Shown here: one piece after another, positions 18,001-25,405 of the stretch
How the letters are laid out: each line of letters opens with the position of its first letter
How positions within the stretch are numbered: position 1 is the stretch's first letter
Source of the DNA: Regnicoccus frigidus
GTDB lineage: Bacteria > Cyanobacteriota > Cyanobacteriia > PCC-6307 > Cyanobiaceae
Reading direction: 5' to 3'
DNA length: 64,000 bases
Assembly (NCBI GenBank): GCA_025194985.1
Contig: JAOANE010000021.1
Location: 3,307 to 67,306, forward strand
Notes under the pieces: generated by a model
Seen by the model: only the letters and a program-made list of their open reading frames with translations
Told to the model about the DNA's origin: nothing
The model's database searches: none
Translations under genes and position numbers: made by a program

Positions 18001-18675
18001 GTTGTTCCCGAGCCCGTACGCCAGGCGGGCCTGGAGGCCCTGGAGCAAGACCTCCGTCGCCTGCAGGAACGCATGGAAGCGCTTGAACCGGTCAACATGC
18101 TCGCCCTTGAAGAACTCGAGCAGCTGGAGATCCGCCTCGACGAACTTCGCGGCCGCCTCGACATCCTCAGCAAGGAGCGCGAAGAGCTGCTGCTGCGGAT
18201 CGAAACCGTGGCCACCTTGCGCCAGGAGGCCTTCCTGGAAGCCTTCCAGGCCGTGGATGGCCATTTCCGCGAGATCTTCGCCGGCCTTTCTGAAGGCGAG
18301 GGCCACCTGCAACTGGAAAATCCCGAGCAGCCCCTCGAAGGCGGCCTCACCCTGGTGGCCCATCCCAAGGGGAAGGAGGTGCGGCGGCTGGCCTCGATGT
18401 CGGGCGGGGAAAAGTCGTTGACGGCCCTCAGCTTCCTGTTCGCCCTGCAGCGCTTCCGCCCGTCTCCCTTTTATGCCCTCGACGAAGTGGACAGCTTTCT
18501 CGACGGCGTGAACGTGGAGCGCCTGGCCGCCCTGATCGCCAGCCAGGCCGGCGAGGCCCAGTTCCTGGTGGTCAGCCACCGAAGGCCGATGATCGCCGCC
18601 GCGACCCGCACGATCGGCGTCACCCAGGCCCGCGGCGCCCACACCCAGGTGGTTGGCCTGCCCGTCGCCGCCTGA
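15046..18675 (+). CDS. smc: Chromosome segregation ATPase SMC
   Basis: 1209 residues, full SMC plan. The N-terminal ATPase half has Walker A GPNGSGKS (32-39). Two long coiled coils flank a hinge (about 520-690). The C-terminal half has signature SMSGGEKSL (about 1118) and Walker B YALDEVDSFLD (about 1143). SMC with ScpA/ScpB compacts and separates chromosomes. The hinge contains a Gly/Ser-rich low-complexity insertion at about 604-640 (DNA about 16855-16965). The coiled coils are very rich in Gln, Leu and Arg. The start is TTG followed by VHINQVELTHFKSFGG, the usual cyanobacterial SMC N-terminus. Confidence 0.96.
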   Translation: MVHINQVELTHFKSFGGSLAIQLEPSFTVVTGPNGSGKSNILDAVLFCLGLANSRGMRAERLPDLINSAMVRQGKASETQVTVRFDLADWHPDPAEEGLDVPAEGPWIQAGQQEWSVTRRLRLAPGGTYSSSYSADGVACNLQQVQGQLRRLRVDPEGSNVVMQGDVTRIVSMGSRDRRGLIDELAGVALFDSRIEQTRSKLDEVQDRQERCHIVEQELLASRQKLERDCAKARTYQELRQRHQDGRLQLQVLGYEQAGQQLAALTSRQQALGLQQEVDCSAVAAAQLALELAAKAVEALQAEVKALGEDSLLAVQAELAGLEASGRELTRQAERHQHDGEQLQLQRRALVVQQGELRRGQQQNDASDDGAKLEQAEQACSSAEAAVELSRRRLGEMADRSGSWLEAEQQRGQQRQALQARIGPLLAEQQQLDERLRQQQQRLQELGAELGAGGTSDQQDQQQLLALESEAAGLKQELEQEQRQAQDLAEALALQQRTRTRLEQEQVGLEREIARIESRRETLQESRGTGALRVLLESGLGGLHGPVAQLGEVEERLRLALEVAAGGRLGQVVVDDDRIAAQAIELLKARRAGRLTFLPLNKIRGSGSSSGGKSGTAGAALERGRGGTAAGGSGGLVGRALELIRFEPIYADVFRYVFADTLVFEDLASARRELGRCRAVTLDGELLERSGAMTGGSLQQRSGQLSFGRSSDHDEAEPLRRRLLELGESLVACRRRENELGRQLEQLRPVLQEHQQRQAALSAELGAAQRALGPQLQRQLQLQERLNQTQTALGADQTRRQATAELLTPLNSELAALEAEAAGAQASADSDRWKGLQHDLEAADRLLSETRLQRDTLLAGRRERSLARERLAQQLEALASEEQRLLQAVAALGEAHGQWRQQHQQEQERRRALEAQQQELQERFGERRRARDAAEAQLAAQRLALQQQQWDLERLGEELLALAEQDRGLRLRLEALGRELPDPLPVVPEPVRQAGLEALEQDLRRLQERMEALEPVNMLALEELEQLEIRLDELRGRLDILSKEREELLLRIETVATLRQEAFLEAFQAVDGHFREIFAGLSEGEGHLQLENPEQPLEGGLTLVAHPKGKEVRRLASMSGGEKSLTALSFLFALQRFRPSPFYALDEVDSFLDGVNVERLAALIASQAGEAQFLVVSHRRPMIAAATRTIGVTQARGAHTQVVGLPVAA

Positions 18676-18737
18676 GCCGTGGGTCACAATGACTCGACTG
18701 CCCTCTCTTCGCCTTCACCCCACAGGGATCCAGGCCA

Positions 18738-20150
18738 TTGACCTCCTCCATCCCCCCTTCCGCTGATCCTCCCCAGGGCCTGTCTGGTGACAGGCTCTGG
18801 CTGCGATCCGAGCTGATGGGCACCCAGGTGATCACCCGTGACACCGGCCGCCGGCTGGGGGTTGTCGGCGAAGTGATCGTCGACATCGACCGGCGCGAAG
18901 TGATGGCCCTTGGCCTGCGCGACAACCCGCTTACCCGTTTTCTGCCCGGACTGCCGCGCTGGATGCCCCTGGACCGGATCCGCCAGGTGGGCGACGTGAT
19001 CCTGGTGGATTCGGCCGATTCACTCACCCAGAGCTTCAATCCCGAGCGCTACAGCAAGGTCATCAACAGCCAGGTGGTCTCGGAATCAGGAGAGCAGCTC
19101 GGCCGGGTGCTGGGCTTCAGCTTTGACATCGAAACCGGCGATCTCACCACCCTGGTGCTCGGCGCCCTCGGGGTGCCGCTGCTGGGTGAAGGGGTGTTGA
19201 GCACCTGGGAGCTGACGGTGGAGGAAATCGTCAGCAGCGGCCCCGACCGGATCATTGTTTACGAAGGTGCCGAAGACAAACTCAAGCAACTGGGCAGCGG
19301 ACTGCTTGAGAAACTCGGCATCGGTGGCTCCAGCTGGGAGCAGGAGGAGCGCGACCGCTACCGCCAGTCGGCGGTGCCAGTCGAGAACCAGTTGGCCTCC
19401 GGCCAGCCCACAGCCCAAGAACAGCGCCGCATCCAGCCCGCCACAAGCCGGGCCGTGGCGGCCACCCGCGAGGAGGAGCTCGAGTACGTCGAGCTGGAGC
19501 GGCAACGACAGGAACCACTGCGCCAACGCCGTTACCTCGACGAGGACGACGACCCCTACGCCCCGCCCGGTGGCGAGCGAGCCTCACGCGGCTGGGACGG
19601 GGACGAGACCGCTGCCAACGAGCCGAGGGGCTACGTGGAGCAACGTCCCAGCGAGCGCGGCTATCCGGAGCGGGCTTACCCAGAGCGGACTTTTTCCGAT
19701 CGGGAAACCTTGGATCAGGCCCCTTTGGATCAGGCCCCTTTGGATAGGGGGCCTTTGGATCGGGGCCTTGGCGATCAGAGTCTTGGCGATCGCCGTCCCC
19801 TCGATCGGGCTCCAATCGAAAGAGCTTCCGATGAAAGGCGCTTTGAAGGCCGCCGCTTCAACGACGACATCGATACCGGCAGCCTTGACGATCTCCGGCC
19901 GGCCGGGCTCGATCCCGATCGCTTCGATTCACCGCTGCCGTCCCGGGCCAACGCCGCCAGGCCGCTCACTCCCAGGGCGTCCCAGCGGCCGCTTCCGCGC
20001 CGTCCGTCCCTGGATCGTCAGGAACCCCTGGATGTCGAACCGGAGCCCTACGCCGAACCGGCTCCATCCGTTGAGCCCGACTCAGACGGCGAAAGCCCGC
20101 AGGGGCAAGGCCGGCGCCCGGAGCCCTCGGGCTACGACGATCCCTGGTGA
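18738..20150 (+). CDS. PRC-barrel domain protein with pentapeptide-repeat disordered tail
   Basis: 470 residues. Two PRC-barrel modules are visible, about 20-95 (LRSELMGTQVITRDTGRRLG) and about 105-195 (INSQVVSESGEQLGRVLGF). The rest is charged and probably disordered. Within it, residues about 325-364 are eight consecutive five-residue units of the form (L/G)D(Q/R)xx, such as LDQAP and LDRGP. They are encoded partly by 15-base tandem repeats (19710-19769). PRC barrels occur in the photosynthetic reaction-centre H subunit and in the RNA-processing protein RimM; the function here is unknown. TTG start 62 bases after smc, so possibly co-transcribed. Confidence 0.85.
   Translation: MTSSIPPSADPPQGLSGDRLWLRSELMGTQVITRDTGRRLGVVGEVIVDIDRREVMALGLRDNPLTRFLPGLPRWMPLDRIRQVGDVILVDSADSLTQSFNPERYSKVINSQVVSESGEQLGRVLGFSFDIETGDLTTLVLGALGVPLLGEGVLSTWELTVEEIVSSGPDRIIVYEGAEDKLKQLGSGLLEKLGIGGSSWEQEERDRYRQSAVPVENQLASGQPTAQEQRRIQPATSRAVAATREEELEYVELERQRQEPLRQRRYLDEDDDPYAPPGGERASRGWDGDETAANEPRGYVEQRPSERGYPERAYPERTFSDRETLDQAPLDQAPLDRGPLDRGLGDQSLGDRRPLDRAPIERASDERRFEGRRFNDDIDTGSLDDLRPAGLDPDRFDSPLPSRANAARPLTPRASQRPLPRRPSLDRQEPLDVEPEPYAEPAPSVEPDSDGESPQGQGRRPEPSGYDDPW
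19710..19769 (+). repeat. 15-base tandem repeats inside the PRC-barrel gene
   Basis: Four units beginning TTGGAT. Units 1 and 2 (19710-19724, 19725-19739) are identical, TTGGATCAGGCCCCT; units 3 and 4 have diverged. They encode LDQAP-LDQAP-LDRGP-LDRGL in frame, and diverged five-residue units follow to about 19830. Confidence 0.9.
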
Positions 20151-20181
20151 GCGAGGACAGCCACCACCAGAAGCGGCTCCA

Positions 20182-20601
20182 TCAGGCCAGAGGTGCTTCT
20201 GAACCCTGGTCCGGCTTGAAGTTCAGCGATGCGGAATTGACGCAGTAACGCAGGCCGCTCGGGGCAGGCCCGTCGTGGAAGAGGTGGCCCAGGTGGGCTT
20301 CGCAGCGCGCACAGCGGATTTCGGTGCGAACCATGCCGTGGCTGTGGTCTTCGATCGTGGTGATCGCCGCTGCATCGACACCGGCAAAAAAGCTGGGCCA
20401 GCCCGTGCCCGATTCGAACTTCGCCCCAGAACTGAACAGCTCAGCGCCGCAGCAGACGCACTGGTACTGACCGGCCTGCTTGTTGTTCCAGTAGAGGCCG
20501 GTGAAGGCCCGCTCGGTGCCGCCGCGGCGGGCCACCTCGAATTGCTCGGGGGTCAGCCGGGTGCGCCAGTCCTGGTCGCTGGGAGATTCAGGGCTGGCCA
20601 T
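20182..20601 (-). CDS. msrB: Peptide-methionine (R)-S-oxide reductase
   Basis: 139 residues. MsrB repairs methionine-R-sulfoxide in proteins. The two zinc-binding Cys pairs (CVCC and CARC), GTGWPSF, HLGHLFHDGPAP and catalytic RYCVNSASL are all present. There is no signal peptide, so it is cytoplasmic, with thioredoxin as the expected reductant. It is a full-length standard form ending with LNFKPD. It lies convergent to the PRC-barrel gene. Confidence 0.96.
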   Translation of the reverse strand: MASPESPSDQDWRTRLTPEQFEVARRGGTERAFTGLYWNNKQAGQYQCVCCGAELFSSGAKFESGTGWPSFFAGVDAAAITTIEDHSHGMVRTEIRCARCEAHLGHLFHDGPAPSGLRYCVNSASLNFKPDQGSEAPLA

Positions 20602-20632
20602 CGAAAGAGCGTCAGACGGGGAGAATCACAAA

Positions 20633-21973
20633 CTAAGCCGAAGGCAGCAGCTCCTGCACCATCGCCGCCAGGGCCGCCACGGCGCCGGGTTGACCCCGCA
20701 GGCTGCGCAGATCCTCACGCTGGCCGCTCAGCCGCTCGGGATGGCCCAGCCAGTCGGCGGCTTCGCTGGCAATCTGCTCTGGGGTGATTGCCCCGACCCG
20801 CTCGGGCACCACGGCACGACCCGCCGCAATGTTCGGCCAGGCCAGGAAACCACTGGTCCGCATCCGCCAGGCCGTCAGTGCCACCCCGATCAGCCAGCGC
20901 AGCAACGGCAAGCGCGCGATCAGACCGAGCCAGCCATCCCAGGCCTGCATCACCTGCAGATGCTGGGTGGGCACCAACACGATCATCGGCACGGCCAGGG
21001 CACCGAGTTCGGCCGTGTTCGCTCCCACCGTGGTCAGGGCCAGGGCGCACTGGCTGAGGGCGGCGTGGGCCGGTTGCTGCTCGATCAGCAGGATGCGGGT
21101 GCCGGCGGGGGTTTCGATCCAGCGGCGCCGGTCGGGTCCTGGGGACGCCAACCGGGGCTCGCCGCTGCCGTAATGGGCCTGGATCGGATTGGTCGGCCCG
21201 CCGTAGCGAAGCAGCTCGACCACCGAGGTGGTGGGTGCCACCGGAAGCAGGAACTGGCAGCCGGGGCGCAAGGCCGCCAGCCGGTCGGCGGTATCGAGCA
21301 GAAACGGGACGCCCACCAGCAGCTTGGCCCGCTTCGAGCCCGGCAACAGGGCCACCCAATCGCCAGGCTCCAGCGAGGCTTCAGCCTGGGCTGCGGCGGA
21401 AAGATCGGCCATCAGGTCACCCACCACCTGGCAACGCGGCCGCCAACGCGGAGCCAGGCGCGAAGCGGCCTCCGCCCCCATCGCGGCGATCCGATCGTTC
21501 CAGCGCGGCCAGCGGGCCACCCACTCGGCGTAGGTGAGGTGGCGATAGCCCAGCCGGGCCGAGAGCAGCACGGTCCAGAACTGATCGCCGCCCAAAAACA
21601 CCACCACCCCGCGGGCCGGCCAGGGGCCGTAGCGGCGTGGATTCCAGAGCAGGCGCCAGAACCGCCGCGCCGGCAAGGTGCGCTCAAACAAACCAAAGCC
21701 TTCAGCCACCTGCTGCTCCGCTCCCGTGGCATTCGGGCAGGGCACCAGCACCAGTTGCAGCCCAACAGAGGCCCCAGGCACCAGCGGCCGCAACGGCTGC
21801 AGTTGGTGGAGCTTTTCGGCCAGGGGCCGAACCCACGTGCTCAATTCACCAGGGCCGTTGCAGACCAGCACGATCGCGGCGTCGGCTGGCTGCCTCCAAT
21901 CAGATGGCGGCCCAACAACGGACGACTGACCAACAACCGATGGCTGACTAGCAACAGACAGCGGCCTGGTCAA
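20633..21973 (-). CDS. Lipid-A-disaccharide synthase-related protein (cyanobacterial LpxB-like)
   Basis: About 446 residues. The core begins AAIVLVCNGPGELSTWVRPL, where LpxB would have its N-terminal loop. Glycosyltransferase-B style segments follow, including VVFLGGDQFW, VGDLMADL, VALLPGSKRAKLL and the C-terminal VPMIVLVPTQHLQVMQAW. This matches a conserved cyanobacterial and plastid family related to LpxB but distinct from it; its substrate is unknown. The frame is open up to 22042, but that would overlap tRNA-Leu, so a TTG at 21971-21973 is the latest sensible start outside the tRNA. The N-terminal 25 residues are a poorly conserved Ser/Val repeat, so the start may be further in. Confidence 0.75.
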   Translation of the reverse strand: MTRPLSVASQPSVVGQSSVVGPPSDWRQPADAAIVLVCNGPGELSTWVRPLAEKLHQLQPLRPLVPGASVGLQLVLVPCPNATGAEQQVAEGFGLFERTLPARRFWRLLWNPRRYGPWPARGVVVFLGGDQFWTVLLSARLGYRHLTYAEWVARWPRWNDRIAAMGAEAASRLAPRWRPRCQVVGDLMADLSAAAQAEASLEPGDWVALLPGSKRAKLLVGVPFLLDTADRLAALRPGCQFLLPVAPTTSVVELLRYGGPTNPIQAHYGSGEPRLASPGPDRRRWIETPAGTRILLIEQQPAHAALSQCALALTTVGANTAELGALAVPMIVLVPTQHLQVMQAWDGWLGLIARLPLLRWLIGVALTAWRMRTSGFLAWPNIAAGRAVVPERVGAITPEQIASEAADWLGHPERLSGQREDLRSLRGQPGAVAALAAMVQELLPSA

Positions 21974-22003
21974 ACGGTGCGTGAGCAGGTGCTTAAAGAA
22001 AAA

Positions 22004-22085
22004 TGCGGATGGCGAGACTTGAACTCGCAAGGCCGAAGCCACACGCCCCTCAAACGTGCGTGTCTACCAATTCCACCACATCCGC
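22004..22085 (-). tRNA. tRNA-Leu (anticodon GAG)
   Basis: 82 nt class II tRNA. The acceptor stem GCGGATG / CATCCGC and discriminator A are clear. The 5-bp anticodon stem CACGT / GCGTG encloses loop TTGAGGG with anticodon GAG. There is a variable arm (GGCTTCGGCC type) and a T-arm GTTCAAGTC. CCA is not encoded. Confidence 0.95.
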
Positions 22086-22205
22086 GTGGCCATCAGAAGC
22101 AAAGCTCCCTCCGGCTGGTCAATATACCGATCGGCGGCACCGCCCCCGGAAGGGTCCAGCTGAGTCTTCACTGATACAGTCCGCAGCGGCAAAGATTCCC
22201 CCCGG

Positions 22206-23555
22206 ATGCCCATCGGCAAGCTGCTGATCGCCAACCGCGGCGAAATCGCCCTGCGCATCCTGCGCACTTGTCGTGAGCTCGAAATCGCCACGGTGGCCGT
22301 GTACAGCACGGTCGATCGCAACGCGTTGCATGTCCAGCTGGCCGATGAAGCGGTCTGCATCGGCGAAGCCCCAAGCAGCAAGAGCTACCTCAACATTCCC
22401 AACATCATCGCGGCGGCGATTTCCCGCGGCGCCGATGCCATCCATCCCGGCTACGGCTTCCTGGCTGAAAACGATCGCTTCGCCGAGATCTGCATCGCCC
22501 ACGGCCTCACCTTCGTGGGCCCGTCTGCCGAAGCGATCCGCGCCATGGGCGACAAGGCGACCGCCAAGACCACCATGCAACGGGTCGGGGTGCCGACGAT
22601 CACCGGTAGTGACGGCCTGCTCAAGGATCCAGCCCATGCCGCCGCACTGGCTGAGGCCATGGGCTACCCAGTGATGATCAAGGCCACGGCCGGCGGTGGC
22701 GGCCGTGGCATGCGCCTGGTGCCAGGCCCAGACCAGCTCGACTCTTTGTTCAGGGCAGCCCAGGGCGAGGCGGAAGCAGCCTTTGGCAATCCGGGGCTCT
22801 ACATCGAGAAATTCATCGACAGGCCCCGCCACATCGAGATTCAGGTGCTGGCCGACCGTCACGGCCATGTGATTCACCTCGGCGAACGCGACTGCTCGAT
22901 TCAGCGCCGCCACCAGAAGTTGCTGGAAGAATCCCCCAGCCCGGCCCTGGATCCTGACCTGCGCCGCCGCATGGGTGAGGCCGCCATTGCCGCAGCCCGC
23001 AGCATCTCCTACGAGGGGGCGGGCACGGTGGAATTCCTGCTCGACCGCAGCGGCAACTTCTTCTTCATGGAGATGAACACCCGCATCCAGGTGGAGCATC
23101 CGGTCACCGAAATGGTGACGGGTGTGGACCTGATCGCCGAGCAACTGCGCATTGCCGGCGGCGAACCGCTCAGCCTGCGCCAGGAGGACATCCGGCTCTG
23201 GGGCCACGCGATCGAATGCCGCATCAACGCCGAGGATCCCCAGCACAATTTCCGGCCGGTGCCCGGGCAGATCACCGGTTGGCTCCCTCCCGGCGGACCG
23301 GGGGTCCGCGTCGACAGCCACGTCTACACCGGCTACGAAATCCCGCCCTTCTACGACTCCCTGATCGGCAAGTTGATCGTCTGGGGGCTCGACCGTGACG
23401 CGGCCCTGAAACGGATGCGGCGGGCCCTGACCGAATGCGCCATCACCGGCATCCCCACCACGGTCGAATTCCATCTCGCGCTGCTGGAGCGACCGGAGTT
23501 CCAGAGGGGCGATGTGCACACCAAATTTGTCGAGCAGGACATGCTCAACGCGTAG
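22206..23555 (+). CDS. accC: Acetyl-CoA carboxylase, biotin carboxylase subunit
   Basis: 449 residues, the usual length. It catalyses ATP-dependent carboxylation of biotin on BCCP, the first half of malonyl-CoA formation for fatty-acid synthesis. The N-terminal domain starts GKLLIANRGEIALRILRTC. The ATP-grasp domain has the glycine loop KATAGGGGRGMRLV (about 160-173) and catalytic EMNTRIQVEHPVTEMVTG (about 288-305). The C-terminal domain has ECRINAEDPQ. It lies downstream of tRNA-Leu on the opposite strand and is convergent with yggT. No accB is adjacent. Confidence 0.97.
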   Translation: MPIGKLLIANRGEIALRILRTCRELEIATVAVYSTVDRNALHVQLADEAVCIGEAPSSKSYLNIPNIIAAAISRGADAIHPGYGFLAENDRFAEICIAHGLTFVGPSAEAIRAMGDKATAKTTMQRVGVPTITGSDGLLKDPAHAAALAEAMGYPVMIKATAGGGGRGMRLVPGPDQLDSLFRAAQGEAEAAFGNPGLYIEKFIDRPRHIEIQVLADRHGHVIHLGERDCSIQRRHQKLLEESPSPALDPDLRRRMGEAAIAAARSISYEGAGTVEFLLDRSGNFFFMEMNTRIQVEHPVTEMVTGVDLIAEQLRIAGGEPLSLRQEDIRLWGHAIECRINAEDPQHNFRPVPGQITGWLPPGGPGVRVDSHVYTGYEIPPFYDSLIGKLIVWGLDRDAALKRMRRALTECAITGIPTTVEFHLALLERPEFQRGDVHTKFVEQDMLNA

Positions 23556-23579
23556 GGGCAGGGTTCCACCAACCAGGCC

Positions 23580-23906
23580 TCAGGCGAGCGCCTGGGCCCG
23601 CAGGGCCAGTTGGTTGAGCACCCCTTGCTGACCCACCAGCAGCTCCCTGAACAGGCTGATCAGGCCCACCCAGATCACCGGGGTCACGTCGACGCCACCG
23701 ATCGGTTGCACAATGCGACGGGTGACCGCCAACAGCGGCTCGGTGGGACCACCAATGAAGCGCATGGGGCCCGTCTCCAGGTTGATCTGGGGATACCAGG
23801 TGAGCACGATCCGAAACAGGAACAGCAGGGTCCAGACCGCCAGCCCCACGCCCAGCACCAGGTTCAGGACTGGTAAAACGTGCAAAAGAACGGGGGCGGC
23901 CGTCAC
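23580..23906 (-). CDS. YggT family membrane protein
   Basis: 108 residues with two hydrophobic segments (about 10-38 and 75-92). The family core MRFIGGPTEPLLAVTRRIVQPIGGVDVTPVIW is present across about 48-80. YggT/Ycf19-like proteins affect osmotic tolerance in bacteria and the distribution of thylakoid or nucleoid material in cyanobacteria and plastids. The start is GTG (23904-23906), 77 bases divergent from psbX. Confidence 0.88.
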   Translation of the reverse strand: MTAAPVLLHVLPVLNLVLGVGLAVWTLLFLFRIVLTWYPQINLETGPMRFIGGPTEPLLAVTRRIVQPIGGVDVTPVIWVGLISLFRELLVGQQGVLNQLALRAQALA

Positions 23907-23983
23907 GAAGCCCTAAGCATGGGAGAAAGCATCGTAGGAAGCGGATCACCCATGCCTAGGATCTTCCGAGGTGTTCCAGAACC

Positions 23984-24106
23984 ATGACTCCCTCTCTCGC
24001 CAATTTCCTCAGCAGCCTTGGTTGGGGAGCCGTGATCGTGGTGGTTCCCGTCACCCTGGCCCTGGTGCTGATCAGCCAGACCGACCAGGTCGACCGCAAG
24101 CTCTGA
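23984..24106 (+). CDS. psbX: Photosystem II protein PsbX
   Basis: 40 residues. It begins MTPSLANFL, has one transmembrane helix (about 13-31, GWGAVIVVVPVTLALVLIS) and ends QTDQVDRKL, the PsbX pattern. PsbX is a single-helix photosystem II subunit near cytochrome b559 that influences plastoquinone exchange at QB. It is followed by ycf66 after 108 bases, a pairing seen in cyanobacteria. Confidence 0.95.
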   Translation: MTPSLANFLSSLGWGAVIVVVPVTLALVLISQTDQVDRKL

Positions 24107-24214
24107 ACCCGGTTGGCCAGGGTTGCGGCGGTTGGCTGCCAGGTCACTAAGCTATGACCACGGGTTCTCTTGACTGAGAACGTGATCATGGGTTCTGACT
24201 GAGGATTTCCAGAC

Positions 24215-25171
24215 GTGGTTAATGCCAGCCTGAATTGGGCCAGCATCGTCGGCATCGTGTTGGCCGTCGGTGGGGCTTTTCTCTATTTCATGAGGAGCTT
24301 CAGGCCAGCCCTCGCCCGCGACTACGACGTCTTCTTCGCCGCCGTTGGTCTGCTCTGCGGCGGCATCCTGTTCTTTCAAGGGTGGCGCCTCGATCCAATC
24401 CTGCAGTTCGGGCAGTTTCTGCTGGCGGGCACCACGGTTTTCTTTGCCTACGAGAGCGTGCGTCTTCGCGGTGTCACCACCGAGCAAGCGCGCCGCTCCT
24501 CCTATTTCGACGACGACGAGCCGCTGCCGGAGCGCGACCGGATGGGTGGCAGCGAGTGGGCCGGCGGTCCCGATCGCCTCGATGAGCCCCAACCCCTGCG
24601 GAGGCGCATCCGCTCCCGCGAAACCGTTCCTCCCGACGACGACGAGTTTTATAGGCCCAGCCGTTCTCCCGAGCGCACGGCTATTCCCGAGCGGGCCGCC
24701 AGCCGCCGCTCCCGCAACGACGAAGATTGGAACGCCGAGCCTGCCCCTGCTGCGGGTGGCAGACCCGATCCCTACCCCCCATCGCCCAGAGCGTCCCGCT
24801 TCAGGGACTCCGCCTCTGCGGCCAACTCCAAGCCCAGCTTTGGCGAGAGGCGCCGCGACCGTGAGGCGCCCAGCGAGATTCGGCGCGGGAGCCGTCCGGT
24901 GGCCAGCAGCGAATCCATGCCCCGCTCCAGCCGCAGAGGCCCCGGTGCTGCTCCTTCGGGCTCTGCCATGCCCGCCTCGCCAGGTGTTCCCCAGGGCACT
25001 CCGATCCGTGGTGGAGCCAGCAGAAGCGGCAGCGTCACGGACGCTGACTACAAACCGATGAGCCCGTCGTCCGCAGGACGATCCTCAGCTCCTGGCCGTT
25101 CAGCACCGCCGGTCCCAGACCCAGCAGCAGCGCGTTCCTCCCGCGACAACAGCTCCCGCTTTGACGACTGA
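24215..25171 (+). CDS. ycf66: Ycf66 family protein
   Basis: 318 residues. The conserved Ycf66 part is the first about 90: NWASIVGIVLAVGGAFLYFMRSF, then FFAAVGLLCGGILFFQGWRLDP and a third hydrophobic segment FLLAGTTVFFAYESVRLRG, so three membrane helices. The remaining about 225 residues are Arg/Ser/Pro-rich and probably disordered. Ycf66 is conserved in cyanobacteria and some plastids with no proven function. The start is GTG (24215). The 108 bases before it carry a duplicated GGGTTCT...GACTGAG element (24162-24178 and 24190-24203). Confidence 0.93.
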   Translation: MVNASLNWASIVGIVLAVGGAFLYFMRSFRPALARDYDVFFAAVGLLCGGILFFQGWRLDPILQFGQFLLAGTTVFFAYESVRLRGVTTEQARRSSYFDDDEPLPERDRMGGSEWAGGPDRLDEPQPLRRRIRSRETVPPDDDEFYRPSRSPERTAIPERAASRRSRNDEDWNAEPAPAAGGRPDPYPPSPRASRFRDSASAANSKPSFGERRRDREAPSEIRRGSRPVASSESMPRSSRRGPGAAPSGSAMPASPGVPQGTPIRGGASRSGSVTDADYKPMSPSSAGRSSAPGRSAPPVPDPAAARSSRDNSSRFDD

Positions 25172-25192
25172 GCCGGATCCGATGAAGAGTTC

Positions 25193-25402
25193 CTAGGGCA
25201 CCAATCCGGCCCAGTGCAGGAAAGTGTCGTGACTAAGGGTCTCGATCAGCAGCACTGAGGCGAAGCCGAGCATGGCGAAGCGGCCATTGACCCGCTCGGC
25301 GTAGGCACTCCAGCCGAAGGCCGGCACCTCGTGGGTCGTGGCACTCGAGGCGTTGGTCTGGCTGCTGGGGCTGGTCTTGCTGCTTGGACTCGGGGGCATC
25401 AT
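25193..25402 (-). CDS. High-light-inducible protein (HLIP/SCP, chlorophyll a/b-binding-like)
   Basis: 69 residues with the Hli signature ExxNGRxAMxGF as YAERVNGRFAMLGFA at about 35-49, in one membrane helix ending LLIETLSHDTFLHW. The Glu, Asn and Arg residues that bind chlorophyll are present. Hli proteins protect photosystem II assembly intermediates and quench excess light energy as dimers. The N-terminus is a Ser/Pro-rich stretch. The stop-to-start gap to the preceding ABC exporter region is 3 bases only on the upstream side. Confidence 0.93.
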   Translation of the reverse strand: MMPPSPSSKTSPSSQTNASSATTHEVPAFGWSAYAERVNGRFAMLGFASVLLIETLSHDTFLHWAGLVP

Positions 25403-25405
25403 GGT

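Noticed and set aside
16030..18687. An 885-codon open frame antisense to smc
   Set aside because: It is a composition shadow of the Gln/Leu/Glu-rich coiled coil in high-GC DNA; smc itself has all family motifs.
19710..19769. Repeats considered as a CRISPR array
   Set aside because: The units are directly adjacent, in frame and encode a five-residue repeat; there are no spacers and no cas genes.
20501..22174. A long plus-strand open frame across msrB and the LpxB-like gene
   Set aside because: It runs antisense through two recognisable genes and tRNA-Leu and shows no protein family features.
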